64,000 bases of DNA from Ailurus styani (GCA_002007465.1 LNAC01000275.1:1814635-1878634); one strand, 5' to 3'; counted from the first letter of the stretch, positions 1 through 12,249 are shown. Notes: generated by a model not told the origin, from the sequence alone. A program made the numbers and translations.

Positions 1-307
1 CCCTTCCTGAATCCGGTCAATATAATCCTCACTTCTGTATTTCATCCTCAGCCTTTCAAATTAGCCATGCCTGCGGAAAGCACTACAGCTAGACAAGTAC
101 TATGATTTTGAGCAAAGAGGCTACAGACCTTCTACTGGCCTTTTGGGAAACGCAAGTTGGCTACCTGGTGCCCCCAACATGCTCATCCAACCTGGAAGCC
201 CCTATGAAATAGGCAAGTTGCCAATGCCTTGCTTATGTTCTTCATCTCCCTAGTGCATTGAGCTGTGTCAAAGAGAGACTGGAGAGTATGCTTAGAAGCT
301 AGGACCA

Positions 308-519
308 GGGCGCCTGGGTGGCTCAGTGGGTTAAAGCCTCTGCTTTTGGCTCAGGTCATGATCTCAGCGTCCTGGGATCGAGGCCCGCATTGGGCTCTCT
401 GCTCAGCAGGGAGCCTGCTTCCTCCTCTCCCTGTCTCTCTGCCTGCCTCTCTCCCTACTTGTAATCTCTCTCTGTGTGTCAAATAAATAAGTAAAATCTT
501 TAAAAAAAAAAAAAGAAGA
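308..519 (+). mobile_element. Carnivore tRNA-derived SINE (SINEC, mustelid type)
   Basis: Full-length, from GGGCGCCTGGGTGGCTCAG through a CT-rich body to AAATAAATAAGTAAAATC and poly-A. The target-site duplication AGAAGCTAGGACCA is perfect (294-307 and 520-533), so the insertion is young. Confidence 0.97.
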
Positions 520-744
520 AGAAGCTAGGACCATTGTAAAACATAAAGATAGATTCAGAGAACACAAAGGACTCAACGTTAAACAAATCCATAAATTATA
601 TCAGCCCTTAAGGTGTTCTTCCTCTGATGTTTTCTGTGAAATAAATAAGAAAGATACATGTCACATTTTAGCTTTTCATGGCCCAGTTCCTATGGGTGCT
701 TAATTCTCTACCTCTCTTATAAGCATCCAATTTAGTTAGTAAAA

Positions 745-985
745 AAATGTCTACTGATTGAACACCTGCTATGGGTCAGATTCTCTGATAAGCATGTTAC
801 ATAACTTAACTCATTTAATCCTACAAGGAAGATAGCATTACTTCATATTGTAGATCGAAGTAACTAAGGCTAAGAAACATTAAACCATTTGCTCCAAATC
901 ACACAGCCAGCAAGTGGACAACCCAGTTTGAAAATCTAGCTCTACCAGATTTCAAAGCCCATGATTTTAGCCCCCACACTGGATA
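745..985 (-). repeat. MIR SINE
   Basis: Shows the reverse-complement MIR pattern: ACTCATTTAATCCTAC, then a diverged middle, then CACACAGCCAGCAAGTGG. Old and degraded. Confidence 0.75.
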
Positions 986-1108
986 GCCTCTTAGAGCAGC
1001 CAAGGGTGTATAGTGTAGCCTCCTTTACTTTAAGTAAGATTTTGAAAAATTTCTCTGAAGTTGGGTATGAGTGGAGAGGAACAATGATGTTAAAATGTCA
1101 GAGCTGTA

Positions 1109-1207
1109 TGGACATTGGGGAGGGTTTGTGCTTTGGTGAATGCTGTGAAAGGTGTAAGCCTGATGATTCACAGACCTGCACCCCTGGGACAAATAATAAT
1201 AATAAAA
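1109..1207 (+). mobile_element. Very short 5'-truncated carnivore L1 3' end
   Basis: About 98 bp of L1 3' UTR (GTGAATGCTGTGAA, then GATGATTCACAGACCTGC) ending in AATAATAATAAAA. Flanked by the perfect duplication AAAATGTCAGAGCTGTA on both sides (1092-1108 and immediately after the tail), so this is a genuine retrotransposition of only the element's last 100 bp. Confidence 0.9.
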
Positions 1208-1364
1208 AAATGTCAGAGCTGTAATACACAAATAGAAGTTCAAGCTAGAAAGCTGGGGTGAGGCAAGGGGGTCATTTAATCTAAGAAATGGACTTCCTAC
1301 TGTTGGTATGAGGGCCTTAACTCCCCAGTCAGAACGCCAAGGCTTCCCACAACCTGGACTAAGT

Positions 1365-1625
1365 ACTTCCCATTCATTCATCTATTCAAACAAATATTTA
1401 ATTAAATACCTACCATGCGCCAGGCAACAAACAATAAACACAAATCAAATGATCCCCACGCTCATGAAGCTTATGTCTACATACAATAGCATCCAAAATA
1501 ATATGAATAATACGAATCACAGTGGTGATAAAAGTCCAAAGCAAGAGACCTATGTGGTGCTAGAAAAGCATGTAAGAAGGGATTGGTCTGTCCTTGAAAA
1601 AGGGATGCTTGAACCAAGATATGAT
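1365..1625 (-). repeat. L2 LINE fragment
   Basis: Resembles the L2 3' region in reverse (AAATATTTAATTAAATACCT, CATGCGCCAGGCA, then TGATCCCCACGCTCATGAAGC). Strand is by comparison with the consensus end. Confidence 0.6.
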
Positions 1626-1629
1626 GGCT

Positions 1630-2580
1630 AGGAATTAAGTAGGCAGAAAAGGAGGGAAAATGCTAATAGAATTATCCAGCCATTCTCACCCTCTCTCCCT
1701 CTTAGCTTGTCATGGCAGAAACCTGAATCCCATGAAATGGAGATGGGACAGTACAGGAAATGGATCCTCCAGGTCTCCTTTTTCCAAGCGAATGTAGCCC
1801 TAGGAACACTGAAAGTTTTATTCATTGAGAGGGAAGAAGAGACAAGGTGACTTGGTGATACAAAACCAAAATGGGGACATTGGTATTTTATCCTTTAGTA
1901 TATCAGTCTTCTGGACTCCTTGGTGACATAGCTAACCAGACAGGACTGCCACTGTCTTATACACTGCATGTATTTGAGCTAGAAAAAGACACTCATTCTT
2001 CCAGGAAGACCCAGGTCAGGCAGGTCAGGCCAAGACACCTGGCTGTGGAGTAAAGCATGGGCTAGATTTCTACCCCAAGGACCAGCACCCCCAACTTAAA
2101 CCAGACACCCTTGTCCGCGAACAACTATCACATCTGTACATGGTGGAGCTGTGGACAGACCTCTGCTTTACAAGTCTCTGTAACTGAAACAGCTGTGAAA
2201 CAAGGAAGGACAAGATGATTAAAGTGTTATGCACAATGATGCATACTCAGGGGTGTGTGTGTGTGTGCGCACGCCCACATACATGCACACACTTATGTGT
2301 CCTGGTGAATAAAGGTAAATCACCAAAGATGACTAGAAAATTCTAAAGGGAGTAACAAGAATGAGAACCAGCAAAACTATCTTGTCTTTGGAATGTGTTT
2401 ACCAGAACCAGTAATGAAGAGAAATGTGTTTGCAATAGACAAGGAGAAAGCAAGAGGTGGGCACCAAACCATTAGGAGAGAAGAAAAAAAACACCAGATG
2501 ATTGGCAATGAGGTGCATAGAATCAGAGAAATCGAAGGTTGGTTTGGTTGATGGAGCCTGAGCCCCATTCTGGTTTAGAG
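1630..2580. other. MARCHF4: Unassigned intronic DNA with a short (TG)n
   Basis: No gene or confident repeat. Contains a short TG run at about 2251-2268 running into CG-alternating and CA DNA. Short open stretches lack coding character. Confidence 0.5.
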
Positions 2581-2582
2581 CA

Positions 2583-2740
2583 AAGGTTGTTAACTTGGGG
2601 TCCGTGAATGAGCTTCAGGGGATCTCTGAGCTTCCTGACACTGTAATCTTATTTTACACATACGTGTACATGAACACTTTTTCTATGTGGAGGGTTCTTA
2701 GCATCAGATGCTCAACTGAAGGAACCCTGGTCTTGGGCTA
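2583..2740 (+). repeat. hAT-Charlie-type MER fragment
   Basis: Begins AAAGGTTGTTAACTTGGGGTCC and continues with the purine-rich body typical of non-autonomous hAT MER elements in eutherian genomes. Subfamily not determined. Confidence 0.55.
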
Positions 2741-2824
2741 TACAGATGATCTCCCTGGGGAGGTCAGCGTATTCTCCATAAGGATAAAAACATCTTGTCA
2801 TGAGATGTCCTGTCATAAAACAAA

Positions 2825-3355
2825 GCTATTTTGTTAATAGCTTAATAGTTAATAAAATGTGACTATTAAGGCTAAAGAAATCATAATTTTCCTTGGCGAA
2901 GAGCTACCAGTGCTTTGGAGTGCCCTTTCCCAATGGTAACTCTGAGCAGCTTGGGTTCTCTGAATGAGTGTCCCTAAAACGGAACAAGCAAAGTGTGTTC
3001 ATCAACAGATGTTTAAATTGGTACTTCAGTAAGTTACATTCACATTGCTTCTGCCTTCTCAGGCTTACAGTAATTAATTTTCTCCTTTGCAATCATCCAA
3101 ATGACTAGAACACAGAATAGAGTAGACAAGAATCTAGGCACTGGAGTCTTTCAACGTGGAATTCAAGACTTGACTCTTCCAGTTACCAGCTGGAGAAGTT
3201 GGTAGTTTATTTCCTCAACCTGAACTTCAGTGGCAACACCTGGCCAAATGGGGATCACAACAGGACCTAACTTAGAAGATATTGTGAGGATAAAATAATC
3301 CAATTAATCAACATAAGGTACTTGGCATGGTGTAAGTGCCTCATACAAGTAAGAA
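2825..3355 (+). repeat. Unassigned DNA then MIR SINE (about 3130-3355)
   Basis: From about 3130 a sense MIR pattern is visible (GACTCTTCCAGTTACCAGCTG, then TGAGGATAAAATAATCC, then CATGGTGTAAGTGCC). The earlier part has no assignment. Confidence 0.55.
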
Positions 3356-3394
3356 TTATAATTTACCCCATGCCTCCCTTTGAAACTTCTGTTT

Positions 3395-3620
3395 TTACTG
3401 TGTGCTTTTTAAAATGGAATATAATTTACATACAGTGGAAATCACAGATTTTAAGTACAATTCAATAAGTCTTGACAAATCCATGCATCTTTTTGATTAA
3501 CAAAAGTGATGCGCTCTTTCTGTTGTCTATTTAGTGAAACGTTTTTCTTCCCAAACGTTGACTTATATTACAATATATAATTTATCTATAAAAAAATCTC
3601 CACCCTCTCTCCCTCCAACA
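3395..3620 (-). repeat. Old L1M 3' fragment
   Basis: Antisense L1M motif (AAAATGGAATATAATTTACA, then TTCAATAAGTCTTGACAAAT), heavily decayed. Confidence 0.5.
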
Positions 3621-3624
3621 TACA

Positions 3625-4505
3625 GTTTCTAAAATAGCACCTCCCCGCCCCCAGACCAATTTAAAACCTGGAAGGAACTTAGTGCAGTCATTTTGCCCCC
3701 TTCCCCTGCATCCAGGAGAGGCTGTGCATAAATCTGTTTTATTTTTAGGTCTCAAAGGAGAGTGTTTCTACAACTGCCCTCAGTCACCTGTTGCAGCACT
3801 TGGCAACACTTAGCACTAGAAAACTCTGTCCCTGTACCGCTCTGATTTTAAATGAGTAGCAACCACTAATATTGATAATACCTGAGCAAGGGCCATAGAG
3901 TGAGACGTGGGCAGAGATGTGTAAGCTCAGCAACATGAGTGCACGTATGTCTTAAGAATTGGGGGCTGGGGGTGGGTCCGGAGAAGGAGCCCTGCTCAGC
4001 TCCAGCCCACTGGTCATGGGTTAGTTTACAGTCTCTTCTTTAGAATGTATACAGTGTTTTCACATTTACTATCACATTTAACCTCAAATATTTGAGGTAA
4101 GGTAAGGTCATAAGACAGGTAAGGTCAGCAGGTATACAGTCTGGTTTTTATGAGATGAAGAAACTGAGGCTTGGCAATAGTAAATGACTAGTTCAGTCTA
4201 CACAGCTGACAGAACCCAGGTCTGATGGTCCTCTTTCACTATTCTCCTGCTACATCCCAGCTTTGATTCCTGGGGCAGTGAGAGCCCTTGTCCACATCTC
4301 AGTAGCTAGGCCACCACCCACATCTTATCAGTCATTTATGGAAAATGCGAGAAGAGATGAGAGGAGATTCAAAGCATTAAGTATGTGGATAAATAAAACT
4401 GAATATTGACTGTACAGAACAATAACAATGACATTTTATGGGGTTTTAAAATATTTGTAGGATTTAAATCCGTGATAAAAATAAAAACAGCCAGAAATGT
4501 TTCCA
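3625..4505 (-). repeat. Unassigned DNA with an embedded MIR (about 4040-4215)
   Basis: The MIR part is reverse-oriented (GATGAAGAAACTGAGGCTTGG, then ACACAGCTGACAGAACCCAG) and contains the 18-bp palindrome at 4081-4098. The rest is unassigned. Confidence 0.55.
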
Positions 4506-4506
4506 A

Positions 4507-4838
4507 TGGATGTTTGTGCCCCTCCCAAACTCATAGGTCGAAATTCTAACCCTCCATGCAATGGTGTTAGAAGATGCTAATCAGGTGATGAGCGCGCATC
4601 CCTTAGTGGAATTAGTGCCTTAGGAAAGGGACCCCAGAGCACTCTCTTGCCCTCTATCTTCCATGTAAGGTACAACAAGAACACAGCAGTCTGCAAGAGG
4701 GTTCTCACCCACAGCCGACCAAGCGGGCGCCCTCTCACAGACTCTCTGTCTCCGGCAATGTGAGAAATAAGTTTCAGTTTCATATAAGCTCCCAGTCTAT
4801 GATACTTTGTTCTAGCAGCCCAAAGTGACTAAGATAGT
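4507..4838 (+). mobile_element. MaLR-type LTR (MLT1/MST-like)
   Basis: Shows the MaLR LTR layout: TTTGTGCCCCTCCCAAACTC, a middle with GGAATTAGTGCCTTAGGAAA, then AATGTGAGAAATAAGTTTC and a CAGTCTATGATACTTTGTTC tail. Old, non-autonomous retroviral-type LTR with no coding capacity. Confidence 0.7.
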
Positions 4839-5150
4839 GGTTAAGACGTTTGAATGTTCTAAGATCTGACAATTCTTAGCATTGTCTTAAAAATGGGAAA
4901 GTACCAATTTATATTAGAGTATAGTAAGTAAAACTGACCACTAGAAAAATAAAAGGATATATAACTAAAAGGCTGAAAGAGGGGGAAAATACTGTATTAA
5001 TACAAATGAAGACAAGAAAGGGGGGGGACATAAGTCAGGTAAGACAAACAGAAAACAATGGAAAGATAGTAGATATATAAACCCAAAGATATAAGTAATT
5101 ATATTAAATATAAATAGACTAAATACTTCAGTTAAAATATAAATATTATC

Positions 5151-5255
5151 GGGGCACCTGGCTGGCTCGGTCATAGAGTATGCAACTCTTGATTTTGGGG
5201 TTTTGAGTTCGAGCCCCACGTGGGATATAGAGATTACTTAAAAGGACAATCTTTA
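5151..5255 (+). mobile_element. Older short carnivore SINE (tRNA-like head)
   Basis: GGGGCACCTGGCTGGCTCGG head and TTGAGTTCGAGCCCCACG (Pol III B-box-like), no CT body. Perfect 17-bp target-site duplication AAAATATAAATATTATC at 5134-5150 and 5256-5272, inserted into the L1. Confidence 0.92.
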
Positions 5256-8200
5256 AAAATATAAATATTATCAGATTGAATTAAAAAAATAAAAACCCAC
5301 TTACATGTTCCTTAAATATAATGACATGAAAGATTGAAAGTAAAGGATAAAAAGTGATAGAATGTCAACACTAACCAAAAGAAAATTGTAGCTATGCTGA
5401 TATCAGACAAAGTAGATTTTACAGCATAAAGTACTACTGGAGACATTTTATAATGATAATATGGTCAATCAATCAGGAATATATAACAATTCTTAATTTA
5501 TAGATAACTTATATTTAACTCGAAATCTATTAAGCAAAAATGGACAGAACTGAGAGGAGAAATAAAGTCACCAGCGAAAACTTTAACACATCTCTCTTAA
5601 TAATAGATAGAATAAGCAGACCAAAATAAATCAGTAAGGATATGAAAGATGTGGAAAACAAAATGACAAACAAATCTGAACTACAGAGAAAGGTAAAACA
5701 CTGCTCATACTAATGATAACATACATTCTTATCAAGTGCACATGAAGATTTCCAAATTTGAACACATATTGTGCTAAAAGGCAAATTCTAAGAAAATTCT
5801 AAGAACTGAAATCACTCAGTTGTCTCTGAACATGTCCAATTAAGCCAGAAATCAAGAACAAAAAAATGAGTGGAATATCAGCAAATGTTTAGAGATTAAG
5901 TAATAAACTTCTAACTAATCCACAGGTCAAAGAAGAAATCATATGGAAATTTCCATTTTTATTAATAGAAGTCTGACATACCAAAAAGATGTTGTACAAC
6001 CAAAGCTTTACTTAGAACCTTACACATTTATATTGGAAAACAGAATGCCTAAAAAAAATCAGTAATCTAAGCATTCAACTGAATAATTTAGATATAGAAC
6101 AACAAATTAAGCCCAAAGTAAGTAGAGGAAAGAGAATCATAAAAATAAGATCAGAGATTAATGAAGCAGAAAACAAATGCACATTAGAGAAGACCAACAA
6201 AACCAAAATTGGGTTTTTGAGAAGAATAATAAAACGGAGAGACCTCTGGCAAGACCCATCAAGACAAAAAGAGGAAAAACACAAACTATATCAGGAATTA
6301 AGTTCACCACAGACCTTTAAGACATTACAAAGTTAATACTAGAATATTAAAAATCCCCATGCTGAAAGTTTTCGAAAATTCAGGTGAAATAGATAACTTT
6401 CCAGAAGAGAACAACTTAAAAACTAACATAAAATAGAAAATCTAGTATCACTAGACCTACTAAATAAATATTCGACTAAAAATCTTCACACAAAGAAAAC
6501 TCTAGACCCATATGGCTTCGCTGGTGAATTAGCCCAAATATTTAAGAAATAGACAATATCAGTATTACATAAACTACAGGAAAGAAAGAAAGAAGGAAAG
6601 AAGAAAAGAGAGTACTACCTATGAATATTGTATAGGTTTGATACTAAAATCCGATATTAAAAGGAAAGAAAATTTCTGGCCAATCTCTTTCATGAGCATG
6701 ACACAAAAATCCCAAACAAAATACATATCAGCAAATTGAATCCAGTGATACCTAAAAAGAACAATACACTAGGACCAAATAGATTTATTCAGAAACACAG
6801 GGACTATTTAATAAATGAAAGCCAGTCCATGTAGTTCATCTCATAAGTATAATAAACATGTTCATTTATTTATAAAGGACAGAAATCATATGGCCATCTC
6901 ACCAGATGAAGAAAAGATTTAATAGAACTTAACACCCATTAATGATTAAAGTTCCTTGTGAACTAGAAGAGAATTTCCAAATCTTTTCTATAATATCTAC
7001 AAAAATTAATGCAAAAATAGTACTTGATGGAGAACTATTAAAGGATTTTCCTCTCAAATCAGAAATGAGACAAAAATGCTCACTACCTTTATTTCTATTC
7101 AAACTCTCCTGGAAGTCTTAACCATTTCAATAAATAAAGAAAAGATAAATTTGTATAAGAATCAGAAAAAAAAACAAATAAAGTTGTCATTATTTGTGTC
7201 AATATGATTGTGCACATAAGAAAAAATAATCTATAAGTGATTATAATTAAAAATGATCTGGCAAAAGTTCTTGATTTTTAGGGCTAATAGAAATCAATTT
7301 ATATATCAGTGGTAAACAGAAAATAAAACATTTAGAATGGTATTTAAAATAGCATCGAGAATATCAAATACGTAAAAATAAAACGTGCGAAATCTTGCAA
7401 GAACTTTATACTGATAACTACGAAACTTTGCTGAGAAAAACTTAATAGAATATAAAGATGTTCATCTCCCTGAGCACATCTATGGATTCAATGCAATACC
7501 AATCAAAATTCCATCTTTTCTGTGGAAATTGGCAGGTGGATTCTAAAATGTATGTGGAAATGCAAAGGGCCAAGAATAACCAATACAATCGTGAAGGACA
7601 AAGCTATTTACAACACCAGGCATGAAGGCTAATGACAGAGCCACAGTCATTAATTCAGTTTTGGTATTGAACTAATTCAAAGAGACTAGTGGAAAGGTGT
7701 CCACAAACAGGACAAATCCATGATTACTTGATTTATGACAAATATGAAACTGCAGAGCTATGGGCAGAGGGACAGACTGGTCTTCTCAATCAATGGTGCT
7801 GTACAAGTTGCATATCTATATGGGGAAAAAAAAGGAATCTTGAACCCATTTCATCTCAGACGCAAACATTAGGTCTGGATGGATTACAGTTCTAATTGTG
7901 AAAGTAAAATCTATAAAGGTTCCAGACAAAAACAAAGAAGAATATTTTCATGATTTAGGGGATGGGCAAAGTTTTCTTAAACAGCACACAAATAGCATTA
8001 ACCATGGTGGGGGGAGGATTTGGTAAAATTAAAAACCTTAGTTTATCCAGAAACTTAATTTATAAAGTTAAAAAGCAACTCCCAGAATGGGAGAAGATAT
8101 TTGCAAAACATGTGTATGAAAAACACAAAACACATCTATGACAAAAGCCTTAAATCCAGAACCTATAAAGAAGTCTGAGAAATCAAAAAGAAAGAGACAG

Positions 8201-8378
8201 ATAACTCAGTAGAACAGGAGGCAAAAGGCTTGAACAGGTTTTTTACAAAAGAAGATGGCCAGAGGGCCAAACAATTTATGAAAAAATGCTCTGCTTTAGT
8301 GACATGAAAAAAATAGTTTAAAGTCACAATGACATACCCTGTAATCCCACTGGATTGGCTAAATTTAAGACAACATAA

Positions 8379-8409
8379 AAGACCAAACTCTGCTCCAGAG
8401 TTTGGTCTT
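8379..8409. repeat. Perfect 14-bp-arm hairpin
   Basis: Arms AAGACCAAACTCTG and CAGAGTTTGGTCTT surround a 3-bp loop inside the L1 remnant, where the L1 consensus has no such palindrome. Confidence 0.9.
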
Positions 8410-8540
8410 CCTTGCTGGGGGAGGGTTCACATCAGTACAACAAATATGGGCACTGTTTGGTAATCTCTGCTCAAGGGGAACATGCATACCCTTTGTCCCT
8501 GCAATTGCAAGGGACATGAATCATAAATTCAAACCCTCAG

Positions 8541-8742
8541 GGGCACCTGGGTGGTTCAGTGGGCTAAAGCCTCTGCCTTCGGCTCAGGTCATGATCTCAG
8601 GGTCCTGGGATCAAAACCCGAGTAAGGCTCCCTGCTGAGCAGGGAGCCTGCTTCCTCCTCTCTCTGCCTGCCTCTCTGCCTACCTCTCTGCCTACTTGTA
8701 ATCTCTCTGTGTCCAACAATTAAATAAAATCTTTAAAAAAAA
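8541..8742 (+). mobile_element. Carnivore SINE (mustelid type)
   Basis: Full-length with CT-rich body and AAATAAAATC tail. Target-site duplication AATTCAAACCCTCAG (8526-8540) and its one-mismatch copy at 8743-8757. Confidence 0.95.
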
Positions 8743-9117
8743 AATTCAACCCCTCAGTTCCTCCTGCTTTACACTTTTCTTTCTGCTCTACAACGATCTC
8801 TTTTGACCCAATTTTCTCTAAAATCTTCCAGCTTTCTTCTCTCCTGTTCCCCCTCCATTCTGCTATATTTAGCTTGGCTGGCCTCTGGGAGACACCTAGG
8901 TGGTCCCTAGGCCATCTCTCCTGCTTATTGCAAACAGGGCCCTCAATGTCCTTAGCAATGGACCACACCTGGAATCCCTTCCGCCCAGGACTTGGGGGGA
9001 AATGTTTTTGTAGCACAGTTCCAAAGCAACCGTTGGTCTCCTATCCCACCCCCCTAAATCTAGACCTGAAATAACCTAGCTGAGGTATTTTCTTTTTTTA
9101 ACAATAATCACTAATGT

Positions 9118-9666
9118 TGGCATGGTGGGTACAACACGGTCCCCTAAAGATATCCATATCCTAAACTAGGGAGCCTGTGAATTTGTCACATTACATGACA
9201 AAGCCGACATAGAATTAAAGAGGTTATCCTAAATCAACCAGGTGGGCCTGGTCTAATCTACCTGCCTTCAAAGTGGAAGAGGAAGGCCGAGCATGGATCA
9301 TAGAGGCTCAACAGGTGTACTAACTACTGTGACTGGCTTGAAGATGAAGAAAGAGGCCCATGAGCTCAGGAAGGTGGTGGCCCCTGATTGCTAAGAGGGC
9401 CCTCAGTTGACAGCCAGTGAGAGAACAGGGCTGTCAGTCCTATAATCATAAGGAATTGACTTCTGCCAACAACCCAAATGAACAGAAATAAATTGTCTCC
9501 TAAGGCCTCCAGGAAGGAACGCAATGTGCCAACATCTTCATTTTAGTCTGGTGAGACAGACCCATGCTGGACTTGGAAACCACACAGCTGTAAGGAAATA
9601 AATGTGTGCTATTTATAGCGAAGATGTTGTAGCAATTTGTTACAGCAGCAATAGAAAACTAATATA
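9118..9666 (+). mobile_element. MLT1-like MaLR LTR
   Basis: Clear LTR pattern: AAGATATCCATATCCTAA, GGTTATCCTAAATCAACCAGG, TGGGCCTGGTCTAATC, then a GTGAGACAGACCCATGCTGG region, and an end with TGTTACAGCAGCAATAGAAAAC. Old eutherian-wide family. Confidence 0.85.
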
Positions 9667-9669
9667 GTT

Positions 9670-10917
9670 GGAAAGGATGCAAGGAAATAGGACTTTTGCA
9701 AGGAAACAGCCTGTTTTATCAGAAAAGAACTCGCCAAAACATGGAATTTCCAAATAGCCAGTGAGCCCAATAAATTAAACAATTGACCAGATTCACCATA
9801 AAGTAACCTGTGGATTCTGGAGTACTGTGAGGATTGGCATGGGGATGGAACCCTCACCATCCAAATGGCTATGTGCTATTTCTAGTCATGGTGTATGATT
9901 TATATGATGGAAAAAAATACACAGGAAGATCAGCTGGGTAGCAATTTGCAGAGAATCAATATAGTTCACAGTTCAAGGCAAAATCGGTCAAAACACATAA
10001 AAGAAGATACCAATGACTGAGCAGAACCACAAAATCTACTGTACATGCATCATAAATCTGAAATTGCTGACAACAGAGCCAGACGGTCATAGGCCCCAAA
10101 TCTTATAAACACCAGAAGATGGGCTAATCAAGAAAAAGGCAGAAACAACTGAGTCCATTAATTCCAGAAACTCAAAATCAAAGCTGATTTTGAAAAGAAG
10201 GGTCCTATATGACTAAAGATTGGAAAAACAGAACATGACATGCACAAGTGCCCCAAAAGATCTCATCACAGGGGAAATGCTGAAATGTAAAAATTTAACT
10301 GCTAGGAATGTATTAAGGCTGATATGCCATTTGGGGAATTAGTAAATGAATGCTGAAAATGCATTCAATTGAAAAAGTTTAAGAGATAATTCCCTGCAAG
10401 AAATCAGAGGACACAGTCCCATCTAACAAGAAAGCTTGAGGGGTGGGTTTCTAACATGGAGAAACTGGAATGTGATGACTTGGTAGAAGTTTGTGGAAGG
10501 CTAGACATAAAAGGGCAAGCAGCAGAAAAAGAGAAGAATCCACAAGAGAATGAACAGTGTGACAAGTGCCTCCAATATGATGGACGTGAACCATCAATAT
10601 ATAATTACTGGGGAAAGATAAGAAGTAAATTGGTTTATCAGTCCTAAAAATGGTAGGCAATTTTAAGCTAACAGGGAACTAAGAAGTGACAGTGGTACCC
10701 AGATCCCATATTAAATTTTGTTTACTAACTGCTAGAAATCAATCAGACCATTGAGAAATAAGCTGAAGTCTCATAAAGATGTGAAAAGTGTAGCAACAGA
10801 GAGTGATGTAAAAAGGATTTCAGATGAAATCAGCAAAAACAGGAAGATTCCTAATTGCAATGCCAACAAGCTAGTTTCTAATGAGAAAATTTACTTTTTT
10901 GATTATAAGATACTCTC
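9670..10917. other. Unassigned AT-rich DNA, possibly MaLR internal sequence
   Basis: Directly follows the MLT1-like LTR and may be its degraded internal part, but I could not recognise gag-like sequence. Short ORFs at 10456-10647 and 10751-10948 are unassigned. Confidence 0.4.
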
Positions 10918-10918
10918 A

Positions 10919-11033
10919 GGGCACCTGGCTGGCTCAGAGTGTTGGTAGAGCATGTGACACTTGATCTCGGGGTCATGAGTTCGAGCCCCAGGCTTGGTGT
11001 AGAGATTACTTAAAAATAAATAAATAAAAATTT
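10919..11033 (+). mobile_element. Older short carnivore SINE
   Basis: GGGCACCTGGCTGGCTCAGA head, GTTCGAGCCCC box B-like motif, AAATAAATAAATAAA tail. Flanked by AAGATACTCTCA and AAGATATTCTCA (one mismatch). Confidence 0.88.
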
Positions 11034-11264
11034 AAAGATATTCTCACACACAAAAACCTGTCATTTCAACAAACTGGGCAATTCTTAAACAGCTGTTGTA
11101 AGGACAACATGATACCAATGCACTTACACATGACAGCCATCTCCATAGGCACAGAAAAACCTTCTCATCCAATAGGAATTGCTTCACGACAATGTTAATC
11201 AGTACATCTGCTAAATTACTTATTCTGTTAATAGGACAATTAACTAATTGGCTTTGGCTTGCCC

Positions 11265-11325
11265 TATCTGTCTATCTATTTTTCTATCTACCCACCTATC
11301 TACCTACCTACCTATCTACCATCTT
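11265..11325 (+). repeat. Imperfect (CTAT/CTAC)n microsatellite
   Basis: A run of CTAT, CTAC and CCTA tetranucleotides with interruptions. Confidence 0.85.
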
Positions 11326-11389
11326 CTTAATTGGCCATTTTGTGAATGGGTCATTTGATTAATTGATTTTTGGCAAATATTAGATCAAT

Positions 11390-12245
11390 TCAGTGTTGGT
11401 AAGTTTACCCAGAACCATCTCCTCTATAGCAAATGGGAATGCAAATAATTAAAAGAAAAAAATAAAAACCTTCTAGAAAGCAATTTGGCAATCCTTGTTA
11501 AAAGCTGTAAAAATGTGCATGTGCTTTAACCAGTAATTCCACTTCTAGGAAATTATCCTAAAGAAAAAATGACAATGTGCAAAAAGATTAGACTATACAA
11601 ATTTCCTCGTATGATTTTCTAGTACAGTAAAATATTAAAGACAAGCAAAAATTTCAATAAGAGGGGGTAGGTTAAATAAATCAAGTGAATGTCTACAGTG
11701 GACTGTTAGGATGCTTTATAATTTGTGATGTAAAAGATTATTTAAGGTCTTGGAAACTTGTTTGAACATTAAACAATTAACATTGTTAAGTTTAAAAAAA
11801 AATAGCTTGCAAAACAGGGGTGCCCTGGTGGCTCAGTTGGTTAAGCCTCTGACTCTGGATTTCAGCTCAGGTCATGATTTCAGGGTCCTGGGATGGAGCC
11901 CCACCTGAGTCAGGCTCCAAGCTCAGCGGGGAGTCAGCTTCAGGATTCTCTCTCCCTCTCCTTCTGCCTTTCCCTCTGTGTGTGCACATGTGCTTGCACT
12001 CTCTCTCTCTCTCTCTAAAATAAATAAACAAAATCTTGAAAAAATAGGTTGCAAAACAGATTGATACTACTCTTAGTAAGAAAAAAAATGCCATATGTGT
12101 ATGACTGAGTGGATAAACTCTAAACTATTTAGTGTGGTTATTTTGGGGTTTGGCATTATGTATAATTTTTATTTTCTTTGTTCTGCTTACCTGGCTTCTC
12201 TAAATTTTCCACAGTCAACATGTCATTTTTTTATAAAGAGAAAAA
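11390..12245 (+). mobile_element. Old L1M 3' end, split by a SINE
   Basis: The plus strand follows the L1M ORF2 end and 3' UTR (AGCAATTTGGCAATCC, CAGTAATTCCACTTCTAGG, then after the SINE AATTTTTATTTTCTTTGTTC and CATGTCATTTTTTTATAA). A young SINE at 11818-12042 interrupts it. Confidence 0.8.
11818..12042 (+). mobile_element. Carnivore SINE with long CT tract
   Basis: GGGTGCCCTGGTGGCTCAGT head, CT-rich body, AAATAAATAAACAAAATC tail. Target-site duplication AATAGCTTGCAAAACAG (11801-11817) with its near copy AATAGGTTGCAAAACAG at 12043-12059. Confidence 0.93.
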
Positions 12246-12249
12246 AGCT

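Larger units (their letters stand above)
4840..8540 (+). mobile_element. Decayed L1 with ORF2 remnants
   Basis: An AT-rich tract whose plus strand follows L1 ORF2 from the endonuclease/RT region to the C-terminal part. Examples: ATGGATTCAATGCAATACCA (7482 on), CAATCAATGGTGCTGTACAA (about 7790) and the TACAACAAATATGGGCACTG stretch near 8437. Many stops and indels; no intact ORF. An older SINE is inserted at 5151-5255 and a younger one follows at 8541. Probably an L1M subfamily. Confidence 0.85.

Noticed and set aside
4081..4098. 18-bp perfect palindrome ACCTCAAATATTTGAGGT
   Set aside because: Reverse MIR already has CCTCA and TGAGG at this spacing, so few substitutions are needed; weaker than the hairpins at 8379 and 18644.
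5151..5255. tRNA gene
   Set aside because: The tRNA-like box B belongs to the head of a carnivore SINE; no full cloverleaf.
7689..7895. Small protein-coding gene
   Set aside because: The frame is a surviving piece of the L1 ORF2 C-terminal region in a decayed L1.
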